Below are positions 48,176 through 57,773 of a stretch of 64,000 nt of DNA, in pieces. The notes under the pieces are model-generated. The model was not told the DNA's origin. It did not search any database and saw only the letters and a program-made list of their open reading frames with translations. The DNA comes from Haemophilus parainfluenzae. GTDB taxonomy: Bacteria > Pseudomonadota > Gammaproteobacteria > Enterobacterales > Pasteurellaceae. The stretch is taken from NCBI RefSeq assembly GCF_003252795.1, contig NZ_QEPQ01000002.1, positions 186,001 to 250,000 on the forward strand, given 5' to 3'. A program made the position numbers and the translations under genes. Within the stretch, counting starts at the first letter, position 1, and each line of letters starts with the position of its first letter.

Positions 48176-48251
48176 TATGTAAATTAATCTTTACACATAT
48201 CAATAAACTCCCTATCATATCGGCATCATTCAATAAAATTGAGCTTATTTT

Positions 48252-49202
48252 ATGCTGACATTTAATCCACAAGATCCTTTCTCTTGCTTTGTCACTCAAA
48301 GCTTTTCCATTAAAAGTGCGGTCGAAAATGCACAACGTTTTGCGATGTTTGATGTGCCGCTTTTAATTCAAGGTGAAACGGGCACGGGTAAAGACTTATT
48401 AGCAAAAGCTTGTCATTTTGCGAGCTTGCGCCGTGAGAAAAAATTCATTGCAGTAAACTGTGCAGGTTTGCCAGATGAAGATGCGGAAAGCGAAATGTTT
48501 GGGCGTAAAGTGGGTGACAGTGAAACCATCGGTTTTTTTGAATATGCTCACGAAGGCACGGTGTTGCTGGACGGTATTGCTGAGCTTTCATTAAGTTTAC
48601 AGGCAAAATTATTACGTTTTTTAACGGATGGTTCTTTCCGTCGAGTGGGCGAAGAAAAAGAACATCATGCAAATGTTCGGGTGATTTGTACCTCACAAGA
48701 ACCGATGGAAAAACTGTTAGAACAAGGGAAATTACGCAGTGATTTATTCCATCGCTTAAATGTTTTAGCGTTAAATGTGCCGCCATTACGTGAGCGAGTG
48801 GAGGATATTCAACCTTTAACGGACGGTTTTTTACAAGAAATTAGCACACAGCTTAGGATTCCAATGCCGCAATATGATGCTAATTTTTTAAATTATTTAA
48901 AAAGTCAGCCTTGGCAAGGCAATGTGCGAGAACTATACAATGTCTTGTATCGTGCCTGTTCCTTAGCAAAAAATAACCATCTTGATATTGAAAGTTTAAA
49001 TTTAAAACCTATACAAAGTGCGGTCATTTCTGTGAATGATTTTGGTGAGCAAACTCTGGATGAGATCATGGGACAATATGAGGCGAGTGTATTGCGCGCG
49101 TTTTATGCTCAGTATCCAAGTACGCGAAAATTGGCACAACGATTAGGCGTATCACACACGGCGATCGCCAATAAATTAAAACAATACGGTATTAGTAAAT
49201 AA
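48252..49202 (+). CDS. tyrR: Transcriptional regulator TyrR, short form
   Basis: 316 residues, against about 513 in E. coli. It starts directly at the central domain: the ACT-PAS sensory part is absent, as known for H. influenzae TyrR. Walker A GETGTGKD at 41-48; the GAFTGA loop of sigma-54 activators is replaced ([15 protein letters not shown]), so it acts at sigma-70 promoters, mainly as repressor of aromatic amino-acid genes. A Fis-type helix-turn-helix is at the end ([24 protein letters not shown]). Its 3' end overlaps convergent hflX by 11 bp. Confidence 0.93.
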   Translation: MLTFNPQDPFSCFVTQSFSIKSAVENAQRFAMFDVPLLIQGETGTGKDLLAKACHFASLRREKKFIAVNCAGLPDEDAESEMFGRKVGDSETIGFFEYAHEGTVLLDGIAELSLSLQAKLLRFLTDGSFRRVGEEKEHHANVRVICTSQEPMEKLLEQGKLRSDLFHRLNVLALNVPPLRERVEDIQPLTDGFLQEISTQLRIPMPQYDANFLNYLKSQPWQGNVRELYNVLYRACSLAKNNHLDIESLNLKPIQSAVISVNDFGEQTLDEIMGQYEASVLRAFYAQYPSTRKLAQRLGVSHTAIANKLKQYGISK

Positions 49203-50547
49203 TTTCTGACAGTTTAGGGAATTGTTTACAAAGTTTGAGCCATTCGACTTTATCAATTTGTACATTGAGGATAAATTCACCTTCATCTGAAATTTGCTCG
49301 TGACGAATGCTATCTAATTGATAGAGCGCGTGGCGGATTTTGCCCTCTTGTGGGAGCAGCGTGAGGGTGAAAGAAAGTATCTCATTTTTCAACCGCACTT
49401 TAATGGCTTCAAACAGTAGATCTAATCCTTCACCTGAATGTGCTGAAAGGTAAACGGCAACGGGCTTATTCTCGTCATCATATTCAATATGAGGCGTCAC
49501 ATTTTCCAATAAATCAATTTTGTTATACACCAGCAATGCAGGCACTTTGTCTGCTTTAATTTCTTCCAACACTAAATTCACAGCTTCGATATTTTCGATC
49601 TTTCGAGCGTCTGCTGCATCAATGACATGCAATAACAAACTCGCTTCTACCGTTTCTTGCAAGGTAGATTTAAAAGCGGAAACTAAATCATGGGGAAGTT
49701 GGCGAACGAAACCAACGGTATCGGCGAGAATGGCCGTACCGACATCTTGAATTTGTAAACGTCTTAATGTGGGATCGAGGGTGGCAAAAAGCTGATCTGC
49801 CGCATAGACATTGGCTTGCGTGATGAAATTGAAGAGTGTCGATTTTCCCGCATTGGTATAACCCACTAAGGAAATGGTCGGAATATCTGCTTTTTGTCGG
49901 GTTTGACGATTTTGGTTGCGTTGTTTTTCGACTTTAGCCAAACGATTTTGCAACTGCGCAATACGAACTTTGATTAAACGGCGATCTGTTTCTAACTGCG
50001 TTTCGCCAGGGCCACGCAATCCTACCGCGCCTTTTTGCTGATCTAAGCCTGTTTTTCGGCGAACTAATCGAGTGGATAAATGCTTAAGTTGAGCTAATTC
50101 AACTTGCAATTTACCTTCGTGCGAGCGGGCTCGTTGGGCAAAGATATCTAAGATTACCCCAGTGCGATCTACTACACGACATTGGCAGATACTTTCTAAA
50201 TTACGGGTTTGTGCAGGGGTTAATTGATGATTCACCAAAACTACATCAGCATCTAGAGTTTTCACTGCATCAGCAATTTCTTGTGCTTTCCCCTCACCGA
50301 TAAAATATTTTGCTTGTGGCGTAGCTCGGCTCGTGGTGATGACTTGTAAAATCTCAACATTGGCAGATTCCGCTAAAAGTTGGAATTCTTGTAGATCTTC
50401 AATGTTTTTATTTTGAGAAAAGAAAACATGCACGACGACAGCTTTATCTTTTGCCGATTGGCTATTGTCGCCTGTTTTAGATGACGAAAGTGCGGTTGAA
50501 ATTTCAGGTGAATTTTCAACCGCACTTAAACTGATGAAATCGTTCAT
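49192..50547 (-). CDS. hflX: Ribosome-splitting GTPase HflX
   Basis: 451 residues. HflX domain with [35 protein letters not shown] and [29 protein letters not shown], then a coiled segment and the G domain ([32 protein letters not shown]). It rescues stalled ribosomes under heat stress. The first 40 residues are extra and include an inverted pair of uptake signals encoding [15 protein letters not shown]. It follows hfq by 9 bp, as in E. coli. Confidence 0.94.
   Translation of the reverse strand: MNDFISLSAVENSPEISTALSSSKTGDNSQSAKDKAVVVHVFFSQNKNIEDLQEFQLLAESANVEILQVITTSRATPQAKYFIGEGKAQEIADAVKTLDADVVLVNHQLTPAQTRNLESICQCRVVDRTGVILDIFAQRARSHEGKLQVELAQLKHLSTRLVRRKTGLDQQKGAVGLRGPGETQLETDRRLIKVRIAQLQNRLAKVEKQRNQNRQTRQKADIPTISLVGYTNAGKSTLFNFITQANVYAADQLFATLDPTLRRLQIQDVGTAILADTVGFVRQLPHDLVSAFKSTLQETVEASLLLHVIDAADARKIENIEAVNLVLEEIKADKVPALLVYNKIDLLENVTPHIEYDDENKPVAVYLSAHSGEGLDLLFEAIKVRLKNEILSFTLTLLPQEGKIRHALYQLDSIRHEQISDEGEFILNVQIDKVEWLKLCKQFPKLSEIIY
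50488..50527 (-). repeat. Inverted uptake-signal pair inside the hflX start
   Basis: Perfect 14-bp arms AAGTGCGGTTGAAA (50488-50501) and TTTCAACCGCACTT (50514-50527) with a 12-nt loop, codons about 7 to 20 of hflX. The same type of element is used as a terminator elsewhere in this window. Confidence 0.85.
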
Positions 50548-50556
50548 TGAACAGAA

Positions 50557-50841
50557 TTATTCTGCTTGTGTTTCTACTTCCGCTACAGCATCAGAAGTTT
50601 GTGCTGCATGATGACCGCCGTTATTATTGTGGTGAGAAACAGAACGTGCTGGAACCACAGTCGAAATTGCGTGTTTGTACACCATTTGATTAACCGTGTT
50701 TTTTAATAAAATCACGAATTGGTCGAATGATTCGATTTGACCCTGTAATTTAATCCCATTAACGAGATAAATCGAAACAGGAATACGTTCACGGCGTAAC
50801 GCATTCAAATAAGGATCTTGTAATGATTGTCCTTTTGCCAT
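50557..50841 (-). CDS. hfq: RNA chaperone Hfq
   Basis: 94 residues: Sm1 motif [46 protein letters not shown] and Sm2 [12 protein letters not shown]. The hexamer pairs small RNAs with mRNAs. The C-terminal tail is short and rich in Asn/His ([18 protein letters not shown]). It forms an operon with hflX; miaA is not upstream, rluC is. Confidence 0.98.
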   Translation of the reverse strand: MAKGQSLQDPYLNALRRERIPVSIYLVNGIKLQGQIESFDQFVILLKNTVNQMVYKHAISTVVPARSVSHHNNNGGHHAAQTSDAVAEVETQAE

Positions 50842-50927
50842 TTTGCTATCCTTTGTTGTTATATGTTAATTAATGATAGAAACGAGTTGTCTCCGTCATC
50901 AAATATAGCAATAAACATTTTTCTTGT

Positions 50928-51908
50928 CTATGGGTTTATCTCTTTGCTTTCACGCAGTTTTTTCAGAATTGCTTTCATTTTTTCGTCTAGTTGAGCATTG
51001 AGACGTAATGTTTCACCCGTTTTAGGGTGTTCAAAGCGAATAGAAAACGCATGTAAAAACAAGCGATTAAGCCCGAGATCTTGCATATATTTATCGAATT
51101 CTTTATCACCGTATTTATCATCTAGTGCAATCGGGTGACCTGCATATTGAGTATGAACTCGGATCTGATGAGTTCGTCCGGTTACAGGCGACGCTTTTAC
51201 TAAGGTCGCATTTTGATAACGTTCTTCGATAGCAAATCGCGTTTCAGAAGGCTTGCCTTGCTCACTGACTTTAACGATGCGTTCACCACTGGCGAGTTCA
51301 TTTTTCAATAAAGGGGCTTGTACGACTTTTACATGAGATTGCCATTGGCCACGAACGAGAGCGAGATAATCTTTTTGTACCGTTTTAACACGAAGTTGTT
51401 CGTGTAAGTTGCGTAAGGCAGAGCGTTTCTTCGCCACCAATAAAATGCCCGATGTATCTCTGTCTAAACGGTGAACCAATTCTAAAAAACGGGCTTCAGG
51501 ACGTAATGCACGTAAGGCTTCAATCACACCAAAATTTAAGCCACTCCCGCCATGAACCGCAATGCCGGAAGGTTTGTTCAATACTAATAAACAGTCATCT
51601 TCAAAAATAATATGGCTTTCAAGGGAGGCGACTTTATTCAAGTTTTTAGAAATTAGGGCTGTATTTTTTTCAGAAACACGAACAGGTGGCACACGCACCA
51701 CATCTCCATTTTGCAATTTATATTCAGGTTTGATTCGCCCTTTGTTCACACGTACTTCGCCTTTACGCAGAATGCGATAAATCAAACTTTTTGGCACACC
51801 TTTTAATTTTGCCAATAAATAATTATCAATGCGTTGTCCTGCTTCATCTTCAGAAATCGTGAGCATTTTGACGGATTGATTGATGATTTTTTCTTGTTTT
51901 TCAGTCAT
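50928..51908 (-). CDS. rluC: 23S rRNA pseudouridine synthase RluC
   Basis: 326 residues with an N-terminal S4-like RNA-binding domain (AGQRIDNYLLAKLKGVPKSLIYRILRKGEVRVNKGR) and the catalytic HRLDRDTSGILLVAKKRSALRNLHEQL (catalytic Asp in RLDRDTSG). It modifies U955, U2504 and U2580 in E. coli numbering. Divergent from rne, as in E. coli. Confidence 0.95.
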   Translation of the reverse strand: MTEKQEKIINQSVKMLTISEDEAGQRIDNYLLAKLKGVPKSLIYRILRKGEVRVNKGRIKPEYKLQNGDVVRVPPVRVSEKNTALISKNLNKVASLESHIIFEDDCLLVLNKPSGIAVHGGSGLNFGVIEALRALRPEARFLELVHRLDRDTSGILLVAKKRSALRNLHEQLRVKTVQKDYLALVRGQWQSHVKVVQAPLLKNELASGERIVKVSEQGKPSETRFAIEERYQNATLVKASPVTGRTHQIRVHTQYAGHPIALDDKYGDKEFDKYMQDLGLNRLFLHAFSIRFEHPKTGETLRLNAQLDEKMKAILKKLRESKEINP

Positions 51909-51976
51909 TGAATCTGTCCTTTAAAAATTGGGCTGAATCATATCACAATATCCCTGGTGATAATAGCAAGAATGCC

Positions 51977-52334
51977 TTGCTAATTTAGCCTCGAATGTGG
52001 ATAATAGAGCGTCTTTCTGCGCCTCAAATTTGGCATTTAGAAAGTAATTTTGTATGTTGGTCAAAACTCAATGCGGCAAATGGCATAAGACATTGATAAT
52101 CAACATGTTTTTCTTGAAGATTGACGCTTCCTTGCAATGCGTAATTAACACATCGCATTGTTTTACGAAAATTGTCTTAGATAACAATTGAGTATGCTAT
52201 CAATGCACCCAGCAACACACAGTCGTGAGATTGACTGTTCGCGAGAAACACGAGGTCGATGGCTAAGGTCAGTAAATCTGTAAAGTGCGGTTAATTTTCA
52301 AGGTATTTTAGATAATTCAAATGAGAAATTGACA
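51977..52334 (+). promoter_or_regulatory. Long structured rne leader (candidate rne5-like autoregulatory UTR)
   Basis: The 426-bp rluC-rne gap has no gene. TTGCTA (51977-51982) and GATAAT (52000-52005) with a 17-bp spacer form a plausible promoter, giving a 5' UTR of about 320 nt. Hairpins: CAATGCG (52135-52141)/CGCATTG (52154-52160); AATTGT (52170)/ACAATT (52184); ACAGTC (52219-52224)/GACTGT (52233-52238), alternative to TCGTG (52223)/CACGA (52249). E. coli rne has a structured 361-nt leader through which RNase E cuts its own mRNA. An uptake signal is at 52283. Confidence 0.5.
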
Positions 52335-55136
52335 ATGAAAAGAATGTTAATCAATGCGACTCAAAAAGAAGAGTTGCGCGTTGCGTTGGTCGATGGCCAG
52401 CGTTTATTCGACTTGGATATTGAAAGTCCGGGTCATGAACAGAAAAAAGCGAATATTTACAAAGGGAAAATCACTCGCGTAGAGCCGAGTTTAGAAGCTG
52501 CCTTTGTAGATTATGGTGCAGAGCGCCATGGCTTCCTTCCTTTAAAAGAAATTGCCCGTGAGTATTTCCCTGCTGATTATGTGTTCCAAGGTCGTCCAAA
52601 TATCCGTGATATTTTGACCGAAGGTCAAGAAGTGATCGTTCAGGTGAACAAGGAAGAACGCGGCAATAAAGGCGCTGCCTTAACCACTTTTGTTTCCCTT
52701 GCCGGTAGTTATTTGGTGATTATGCCAAATAATCCCCGTGCAGGTGGTATCTCTCGCCGTATTGAAGGCGATGAACGTATCGAATTAAAAGAAGCATTGA
52801 GTTCTTTAGATGTACCGGAAGGCGTTGGTCTTATCGTGCGTACAGCGGGTGTAGGTAAATCACCAGAAGAATTACAATGGGACTTAAAAGTACTTTTACA
52901 TCATTGGGAAGCAATTAAACAAGCTTCACAAAGCCGTCCGGCGCCATTCTTAATCCATCAAGAAAGTGATGTGATCGTTCGTGCGATCCGTGATTACTTG
53001 CGTCGTGATATCGGTGAGATCTTAATTGATAGCCCGAAAGTATTTGAAAAAGCAAAAGCGCACATCAAATTAGTACGTCCAGATTTCATCAATCGTGTGA
53101 AACTGTATCAAGGTGAAGTGCCTTTATTTAGCCACTATCAAATTGAATCTCAAATCGAATCAGCTTTCCAACGTGAAGTACGTTTACCTTCTGGTGGTTC
53201 GATTGTGATCGATGTGACAGAAGCGTTAACGGCGATCGATATCAACTCAGCGCGTTCAACTCGTGGTGGTGATATTGAAGAAACCGCATTAAATACCAAC
53301 CTTGAAGCGGCAGATGAGATTGCTCGTCAATTACGTTTACGAGACTTAGGTGGCTTAGTGGTTATCGATTTCATTGATATGACACCTGTTCGTCACCAAC
53401 GTGAAGTAGAAAACCGTATCCGTGATGCGGTGCGTCAAGACCGTGCGCGTATTCAAATCAGCCGAATTTCTCGCTTCGGTTTGTTGGAAATGTCGCGTCA
53501 GCGTTTAAGTCCGTCATTAGGTGAATCTTCTCACCATGTTTGCCCACGCTGTCAAGGTACGGGTAAAGTGCGTGATAACGAAAGTTTATCACTTTCAATC
53601 TTGCGTTTAATTGAAGAAGAAGCATTAAAAGAAAATACCAAACAAGTACACACTATTGTGCCGGTACAAATTGCGTCTTACTTACTTAACGAAAAACGTA
53701 AAGCAGTAAGCAGCATCGAAAAACGCCATGATGTAGAGATTATCGTGGTGCCAAATGAAGCGATGGAAACCCCGCACTTCAGCGTATTCCGCGTGCGTGA
53801 AGGTGAAGAGCTGAACGAATTAAGCTACAACTTAGCAAAATTCCATGAAGCACAAGACGATGCATTCGTACCAGAAGAATCCCTTGTTTCACGTAATATT
53901 GAAACAGCAGCCGTGACATCTGAACAAGTGATGGAAAGTGCTGCAGTATCGCTATCGATCCCAACGGCAGCGCCAGCACCAGTTGAGCGTAAATCCGAAG
54001 GTCCTTCACTGTTTGCGAAAATTGTTGCAGCAATTAAAGGTTTATTTGCTTCTGAGCCAAAAGAAGAAGAGAAAAACCAAAACAATCGTAATAATCGTAA
54101 CGGCAATCGTAATAATCGTCGTAATCAAGATCGTCGTAATAATCGTCGTTCTCGCAACGAAAATAGTGACAATGCGAAAAATACAGACGAAGAAAATGCA
54201 CGTCCAACTCGTGAGCGTATGAATAATCGTCGTAATCGTCGCAACGTTAATGAAGAGGTTATTTCAGAAAGTGCGGTTAATTTAGCGAATGTTTCTGATG
54301 ATAATCGTCAAGAAGAAAAAGCAGAGAAACCGGTAGCTGAGCGTCGTCAACGTCGTGATTTACGTAAACGCGTTCGCATTGATGACAATGCAAATAACGC
54401 CAATGAGAATGTGATTGAGGCGGTTGAAGTTCCTGCGATTAAAAATGAAGTGGTTGAAAACAACGCTGTTGATAATACAGAAGATAAACCACGTCAAGAA
54501 CGTCAGCGCCGTACACCGCGTCATTTACGTGCATCGAATAATCAACGCCGTCGCCGTAATGAAGTGAAATCGCCAATGCCATTATTTGCTGCGGTGGCTT
54601 CACCAGAATTAGCAAGCGGCAAAGTATGCATCGATTATTCTGCGGTGAATGCACCGAAAGAAAATAATTTCTTATCGGTGGATGAGTTGCTTGAGCAAGA
54701 AAAAACGAAAAAAGGTGTGATTACGCCTGCAACAGGTATTGTTGTGGAAGAGAAATCAGTTGAAGCACAACCTGCGTTAGATTTCATTACTCAACCGGCA
54801 AATGAAGCGGTTCAACAGAAAGTGCAAGAATCATTAGAACGTTTGCATCATAAAGCAGAACCCGTTGCTCAAGTCGCAACTGCAGAAGTTGAACCACAAG
54901 AAAAAGCAAAATTTATAAGTTCTTATGTGTTCACAGGTCGTGCTGGTACGATTTCAGCCGTGCCACATACAAAAGCAGCCATGACATTAGCGAAAGCACC
55001 AGATGAAGCGTCTAAACCATTCCCAATTGTAGAATGGACGGAGTCTCGTTATTACTTTAATGGTAAAGGCGCGGCAGGCCATCATAGTGCAATTAGCCAT
55101 ATTTATTCTGAACCGACACAAGCGAAAGCAGAGTAA
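52335..55136 (+). CDS. rne: Ribonuclease E
   Basis: 933 residues from [14 protein letters not shown]; the TTG two codons upstream is rejected. N-terminal half: S1 domain, 5' sensor, and DNase-I-like active site with D302 and D345; the zinc-link C403-P-R-C406 joins subunits. The C-terminal half from about 520 is disordered, with a basic N/R/D-rich region (about 575-620), and the end [15 protein letters not shown] and [24 protein letters not shown] conserved in the family. It cuts AU-rich single-stranded RNA and organises the degradosome. Confidence 0.97.
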   Translation: MKRMLINATQKEELRVALVDGQRLFDLDIESPGHEQKKANIYKGKITRVEPSLEAAFVDYGAERHGFLPLKEIAREYFPADYVFQGRPNIRDILTEGQEVIVQVNKEERGNKGAALTTFVSLAGSYLVIMPNNPRAGGISRRIEGDERIELKEALSSLDVPEGVGLIVRTAGVGKSPEELQWDLKVLLHHWEAIKQASQSRPAPFLIHQESDVIVRAIRDYLRRDIGEILIDSPKVFEKAKAHIKLVRPDFINRVKLYQGEVPLFSHYQIESQIESAFQREVRLPSGGSIVIDVTEALTAIDINSARSTRGGDIEETALNTNLEAADEIARQLRLRDLGGLVVIDFIDMTPVRHQREVENRIRDAVRQDRARIQISRISRFGLLEMSRQRLSPSLGESSHHVCPRCQGTGKVRDNESLSLSILRLIEEEALKENTKQVHTIVPVQIASYLLNEKRKAVSSIEKRHDVEIIVVPNEAMETPHFSVFRVREGEELNELSYNLAKFHEAQDDAFVPEESLVSRNIETAAVTSEQVMESAAVSLSIPTAAPAPVERKSEGPSLFAKIVAAIKGLFASEPKEEEKNQNNRNNRNGNRNNRRNQDRRNNRRSRNENSDNAKNTDEENARPTRERMNNRRNRRNVNEEVISESAVNLANVSDDNRQEEKAEKPVAERRQRRDLRKRVRIDDNANNANENVIEAVEVPAIKNEVVENNAVDNTEDKPRQERQRRTPRHLRASNNQRRRRNEVKSPMPLFAAVASPELASGKVCIDYSAVNAPKENNFLSVDELLEQEKTKKGVITPATGIVVEEKSVEAQPALDFITQPANEAVQQKVQESLERLHHKAEPVAQVATAEVEPQEKAKFISSYVFTGRAGTISAVPHTKAAMTLAKAPDEASKPFPIVEWTESRYYFNGKGAAGHHSAISHIYSEPTQAKAE

Positions 55137-55153
55137 TATCCTAATAATAAAAG

Positions 55154-55179
55154 ACGGAACCAATAGGTTCCGTTTTTTA
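55154..55179 (+). terminator. Terminator after rne
   Basis: Perfect 8-bp arms ACGGAACC (55154-55161) and GGTTCCGT (55166-55173) around AATA, then TTTTTAT. Confidence 0.93.
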
Positions 55180-55245
55180 TTTTGTGTATTTTTAAAACAT
55201 TGTGATTTAAAAGTAGTCAGTCAGATAATTTTTTTATTTTCTTGC

Positions 55246-55274
55246 TTGACGGGGTGGGGGAAAAAACGTATTAT
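55246..55274 (+). promoter_or_regulatory. Promoter of tRNA-Ser
   Basis: TTGACG (55246-55251) and TATTAT (55269-55274), 17-bp spacer. The spacer is unusually G-rich (GGGTGGGGG) in this AT-rich genome. Confidence 0.75.
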
Positions 55275-55292
55275 TCACCTCGCTTAAATCAC

Positions 55293-55382
55293 GGAGGAAT
55301 GGTCGAGTGGTTGAAGGCACCGGTCTTGAAAACCGGCGAGGGTTTACGCCCTCCGTGAGTTCGAATCTCACTTCCTCCGCCA
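55293..55382 (+). tRNA. tRNA-Ser (UGA)
   Basis: 90-nt class II tRNA with a long variable arm (CGAGGGTTTACGCCCTC). Anticodon TGA in loop CTTGAAA; acceptor GGAGGAA/TTCCTCC; 3' GCCA with encoded CCA. Reads UCA, UCG and UCU. Confidence 0.97.
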
Positions 55383-55391
55383 TCAAATTTA

Positions 55392-55425
55392 AAAAATCCC
55401 TAAGTCGAAAGATTTAGGGATTTTT
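55392..55425 (+). terminator. Terminator after tRNA-Ser
   Basis: 12-bp arms AAAAATCCCTAA (55392-55403) and TTAGGGATTTTT (55414-55425). Symmetric, so usable by convergent priC too. Confidence 0.88.
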
Positions 55426-55452
55426 GCTTTCCAGTCTATTTCAAAAAAAATC

Positions 55453-56034
55453 TTATTTCTTGACCGCACTTTCTTGTGCTTCTTTGAAGGCAAGGTATTC
55501 TTCTAAGGTCTCAATGGCTTCTAAACATTTTTGACGACGCGTTAAATAAATTGCGGCTGTTTGCTTATGTACATCTCGTTGAATATCTGTTTGAGCCGTA
55601 TTCGCTTGTGCTTTAGCTTCTTCGTATTTTTCCGTGAGTTGCTGTAAGGCTTCATAATATTTTTCTAGACGCTCTCTTGGCGGAAGTCGATGAATGCTGT
55701 GCTGTGATTTACTGCTTGTAACTGGTTGTTCCATTTTTTTCGGTTGAATAGCTTTTTTATGCTTGCGATTCATAGCTTCAGTCAATGCGGTGCATTGCCC
55801 TAAAAGATGTTCAGCCATAAATATAATTTGTTCTTCATTTTGATGGGGAAGGCTGCATAGCTTCGTTAAGCTTTGCTGGATTTCTTTGAGATAAAAACCG
55901 GCAGTTTCAAAATCTTCAGTAAATAAAGTGCGGTTAAATTTAGCGTTAATTTTTTTATCAGAGTCAGCTTGATAGGCTTGAGTCAGTTGCTGCACTTTTT
56001 GTTCGAGCGTATTGAGTAATGATTGAATAGACAT
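55453..56034 (-). CDS. priC: Primosomal replication protein N'' (PriC)
   Basis: 193 residues, helical, basic. The N-terminal KFNRTLF and MAEHLLGQCTALTEA, and RLPPRERLEKYYEALQQLTEKYE plus YLTRRQKCLEAIETLEEYL align with E. coli PriC. It loads DnaB at stalled forks in the PriA-independent route. It follows the transporter gene by 39 bp and may share its transcript. Identification is by weak family similarity and size. Confidence 0.8.
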   Translation of the reverse strand: MSIQSLLNTLEQKVQQLTQAYQADSDKKINAKFNRTLFTEDFETAGFYLKEIQQSLTKLCSLPHQNEEQIIFMAEHLLGQCTALTEAMNRKHKKAIQPKKMEQPVTSSKSQHSIHRLPPRERLEKYYEALQQLTEKYEEAKAQANTAQTDIQRDVHKQTAAIYLTRRQKCLEAIETLEEYLAFKEAQESAVKK

Positions 56035-56073
56035 AAAAAAATCCCCGCATAATGAATGTAGGGATTATAACGA

Positions 56074-57426
56074 TTAAAGGGTCATGGCTGCAATCCAACC
56101 GAACGCTAATAATGGAATGTTGTAGTGAATAAAGGTTGGTACAACAGAATCCCAAATGTGGTCGTGTTTACCATCCATATTCAAACCGGATGTTGGACCA
56201 AGTGTGGAGTCAGAAGCCGGTGAACCCGCATCCCCTAATGCCGCCGCTACACCTACGATAGCCACTGTCGCAAGTGGTGAGAAACCAAAAGAGAGACAAA
56301 GTGGTACATAAATTGAGGTGATAATTGGCACGGTTGAGAAAGAAGAACCAATACCCATGGTGATTAATAACCCGACGAGTAACATTAAGAATGCCGCAAC
56401 GCCTTTGCTTTGAATCACACCCGTTGAAAGTGCATCAACTAACTCCTTCACGCCACTTGTGGAATTAATGACATTAGCGAAACCCGAAGCTGCAATCATC
56501 ACAAAGCCAATCATTGCCATTAAGCGTAAACCTTGTTGGAAAATATCGTTACTTTCTTTGAGTTTGAAAATACCAAAGGCACCGAAAATCACTAAACCGA
56601 CTAAGCCACCAATGATAGTTGAACTTGTGAAAAGCTGGGTAGCAAACGTGGCGACAATGGCGACTACACTTGCGGTAATTTGAATCGGTTTAATGTTCGC
56701 AATGTGTTGTTCAATTTCAGTTGTTGTTGGTTCTGCCGTTGTCACAACATACTCACGCGGTTTACGATAGGTAATAAATACGGCGGTGAGCAAACCAAGA
56801 ATCATACCAATAACAGGGATAAGCATAGCAAAAGAAACTTCACCAACACTGGTTTGTAAACCGAGTGGAGCGCCAGCAAGATTGATATTTTTTACTAAAA
56901 CGCTTTCAATAAAGATTTTCCCGAAACCAACCGGCAAGATCATATAAGTTGCGGTTAAACCAAAGGTAATAATACAAGCCACTGCACGACGATCGATTTT
57001 TAAACGGTTAAAAATAGAAAGTAAAGGCGGTACCACAATCGGAATAAACGCAATGTGTACTGGGAGCAAGTTTTGGGATGAAATTGAGAATAAAAGCAAA
57101 ATACCAAGTAGCATATATTTAAACCAAGCTAAATTTTTGCCGGTTGGTGTTTTGTTCATTCGGGTAATAATTTTATAAGCAAGCAAATCAGTGATGCCAG
57201 ATTTTGAAATTGCAATGGCAAATGCACCGAGCATCGCATAGTTCATTGCCACTTCAGCACCACCACCTAAGCCGCCTGTAAAGGTTTCAATGGTTTTGCT
57301 TAAACCTAAGTCGCCGCATAAGCCGGCGGTAAGCGCGGAAATTACCAGTGCGATAACCACGTTCACGCGCAGTAGGCTTAATGCCAGTAATACGACAATT
57401 GAAATAACAACGGGATTCGATAGCAT
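56074..57426 (-). CDS. NhaC-superfamily permease (YuiF/HI0325 type), probable histidine transporter
   Basis: Membrane protein of 450 residues with about eleven hydrophobic segments. Signature GDAGSPASDSTLGPTSGLNMDGKHDHIWDSVVPTF near 395-430 and HIAFIPIVVPPLL. Family members are annotated as Na+/H+ antiporters, but the histidine-rich leader and attenuator upstream (57528-57676) indicate that expression is governed by charged tRNA-His, so histidine import is the better guess. AAGGAAC precedes the start. priC lies downstream. Substrate is inference from regulation. Confidence 0.82.
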   Translation of the reverse strand: MLSNPVVISIVVLLALSLLRVNVVIALVISALTAGLCGDLGLSKTIETFTGGLGGGAEVAMNYAMLGAFAIAISKSGITDLLAYKIITRMNKTPTGKNLAWFKYMLLGILLLFSISSQNLLPVHIAFIPIVVPPLLSIFNRLKIDRRAVACIITFGLTATYMILPVGFGKIFIESVLVKNINLAGAPLGLQTSVGEVSFAMLIPVIGMILGLLTAVFITYRKPREYVVTTAEPTTTEIEQHIANIKPIQITASVVAIVATFATQLFTSSTIIGGLVGLVIFGAFGIFKLKESNDIFQQGLRLMAMIGFVMIAASGFANVINSTSGVKELVDALSTGVIQSKGVAAFLMLLVGLLITMGIGSSFSTVPIITSIYVPLCLSFGFSPLATVAIVGVAAALGDAGSPASDSTLGPTSGLNMDGKHDHIWDSVVPTFIHYNIPLLAFGWIAAMTL

Positions 57427-57444
57427 ATTGTTGTTCCTTATTGA

Positions 57445-57501
57445 TTAATTAAACGTAAAAGGTCGCATAAAAGAAAATTGATTTAAGGTTAAATGTCGCA
57501 T
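57445..57501 (-). CDS. 18-codon small ORF between attenuator and permease
   Basis: ATG at 57501 lies 8 bp behind a strong AGGAG; the peptide is MRHLTLNQFSFMRPFTFN and the stop (57445-57447) is 18 bp before the permease start. It lies after the attenuator, so it is translated only in read-through mRNA and could couple translation into the permease, or be a second leader. Too short for any homology claim; coding status rests on the ribosome site and position. Confidence 0.5.
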   Translation of the reverse strand: MRHLTLNQFSFMRPFTFN

Positions 57502-57527
57502 AGTAATAAACTCCTGTAATTAATAAT

Positions 57528-57676
57528 AAAACAAAACCCCTCGAAAGTTGCCTTCCGAGGGGTAAGATTTTTTTGATCTTTATCTTGTCAGCTCGGAAGA
57601 AATCTTCCAAGCACGCCAACAGCCTGAAAGATTATTCAGTTGAATGGCGATGATGGTGACGAAGGATAAAGTTCAT
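57528..57676 (-). promoter_or_regulatory. Histidine attenuator (leader, antiterminator, terminator)
   Basis: In minus-strand order: leader peptide (57632-57676); arm A GCTTGGAAGA (57603-57612); arm B TCTTCCGAGC (57591-57600); arm C CCCCTCGGAAG (57552-57562) and arm D CTTTCGAGGGG (57537-57547), then TTTTGTTTT (57528-57536). A pairs with B, B with C, C with D: the classical set. Stalling at the His codons would free B for C and prevent the terminator. Confidence 0.85.
57632..57676 (-). CDS. Histidine leader peptide
   Basis: 14 codons: MNFILRHHHRHSTE, stop at 57632-57634. Four of five codons in a row are histidine (CAC CAT CAT CGC CAT). GAGAG lies before the start. It serves to sense charged tRNA-His through ribosome stalling in front of the attenuator. 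The E. coli hisL peptide has seven histidines; here four, interrupted by an arginine. Confidence 0.88.
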   Translation of the reverse strand: MNFILRHHHRHSTE

Positions 57677-57718
57677 TTGAAACTCTCTTATTTAGATAAC
57701 TAAATTTAATTACTTTTT

Positions 57719-57747
57719 AAAATACGGTAAACCGAAAACGATTGCAA
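57719..57747 (-). promoter_or_regulatory. Promoter of the histidine-leader transcript
   Basis: Minus strand TTGCAA (57742-57747) and TATTTT (57719-57724) with a 17-bp spacer, about 43 bp before the leader-peptide start. Confidence 0.6.
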
Positions 57748-57773
57748 GTTTTTTTTCAAAAAAATTTAAAAAA

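Noticed and set aside
53779-54222. Open frames on both strands within the rne tail
   Set aside because: Low-complexity repeats of the Asn/Arg-rich region leave stops out in other frames; no evidence for genes.
55250-55262. G-rich run GGGGTGGGGG as a quadruplex
   Set aside because: Only two G runs, so a four-run quadruplex cannot form locally; noted as an odd promoter spacer only.
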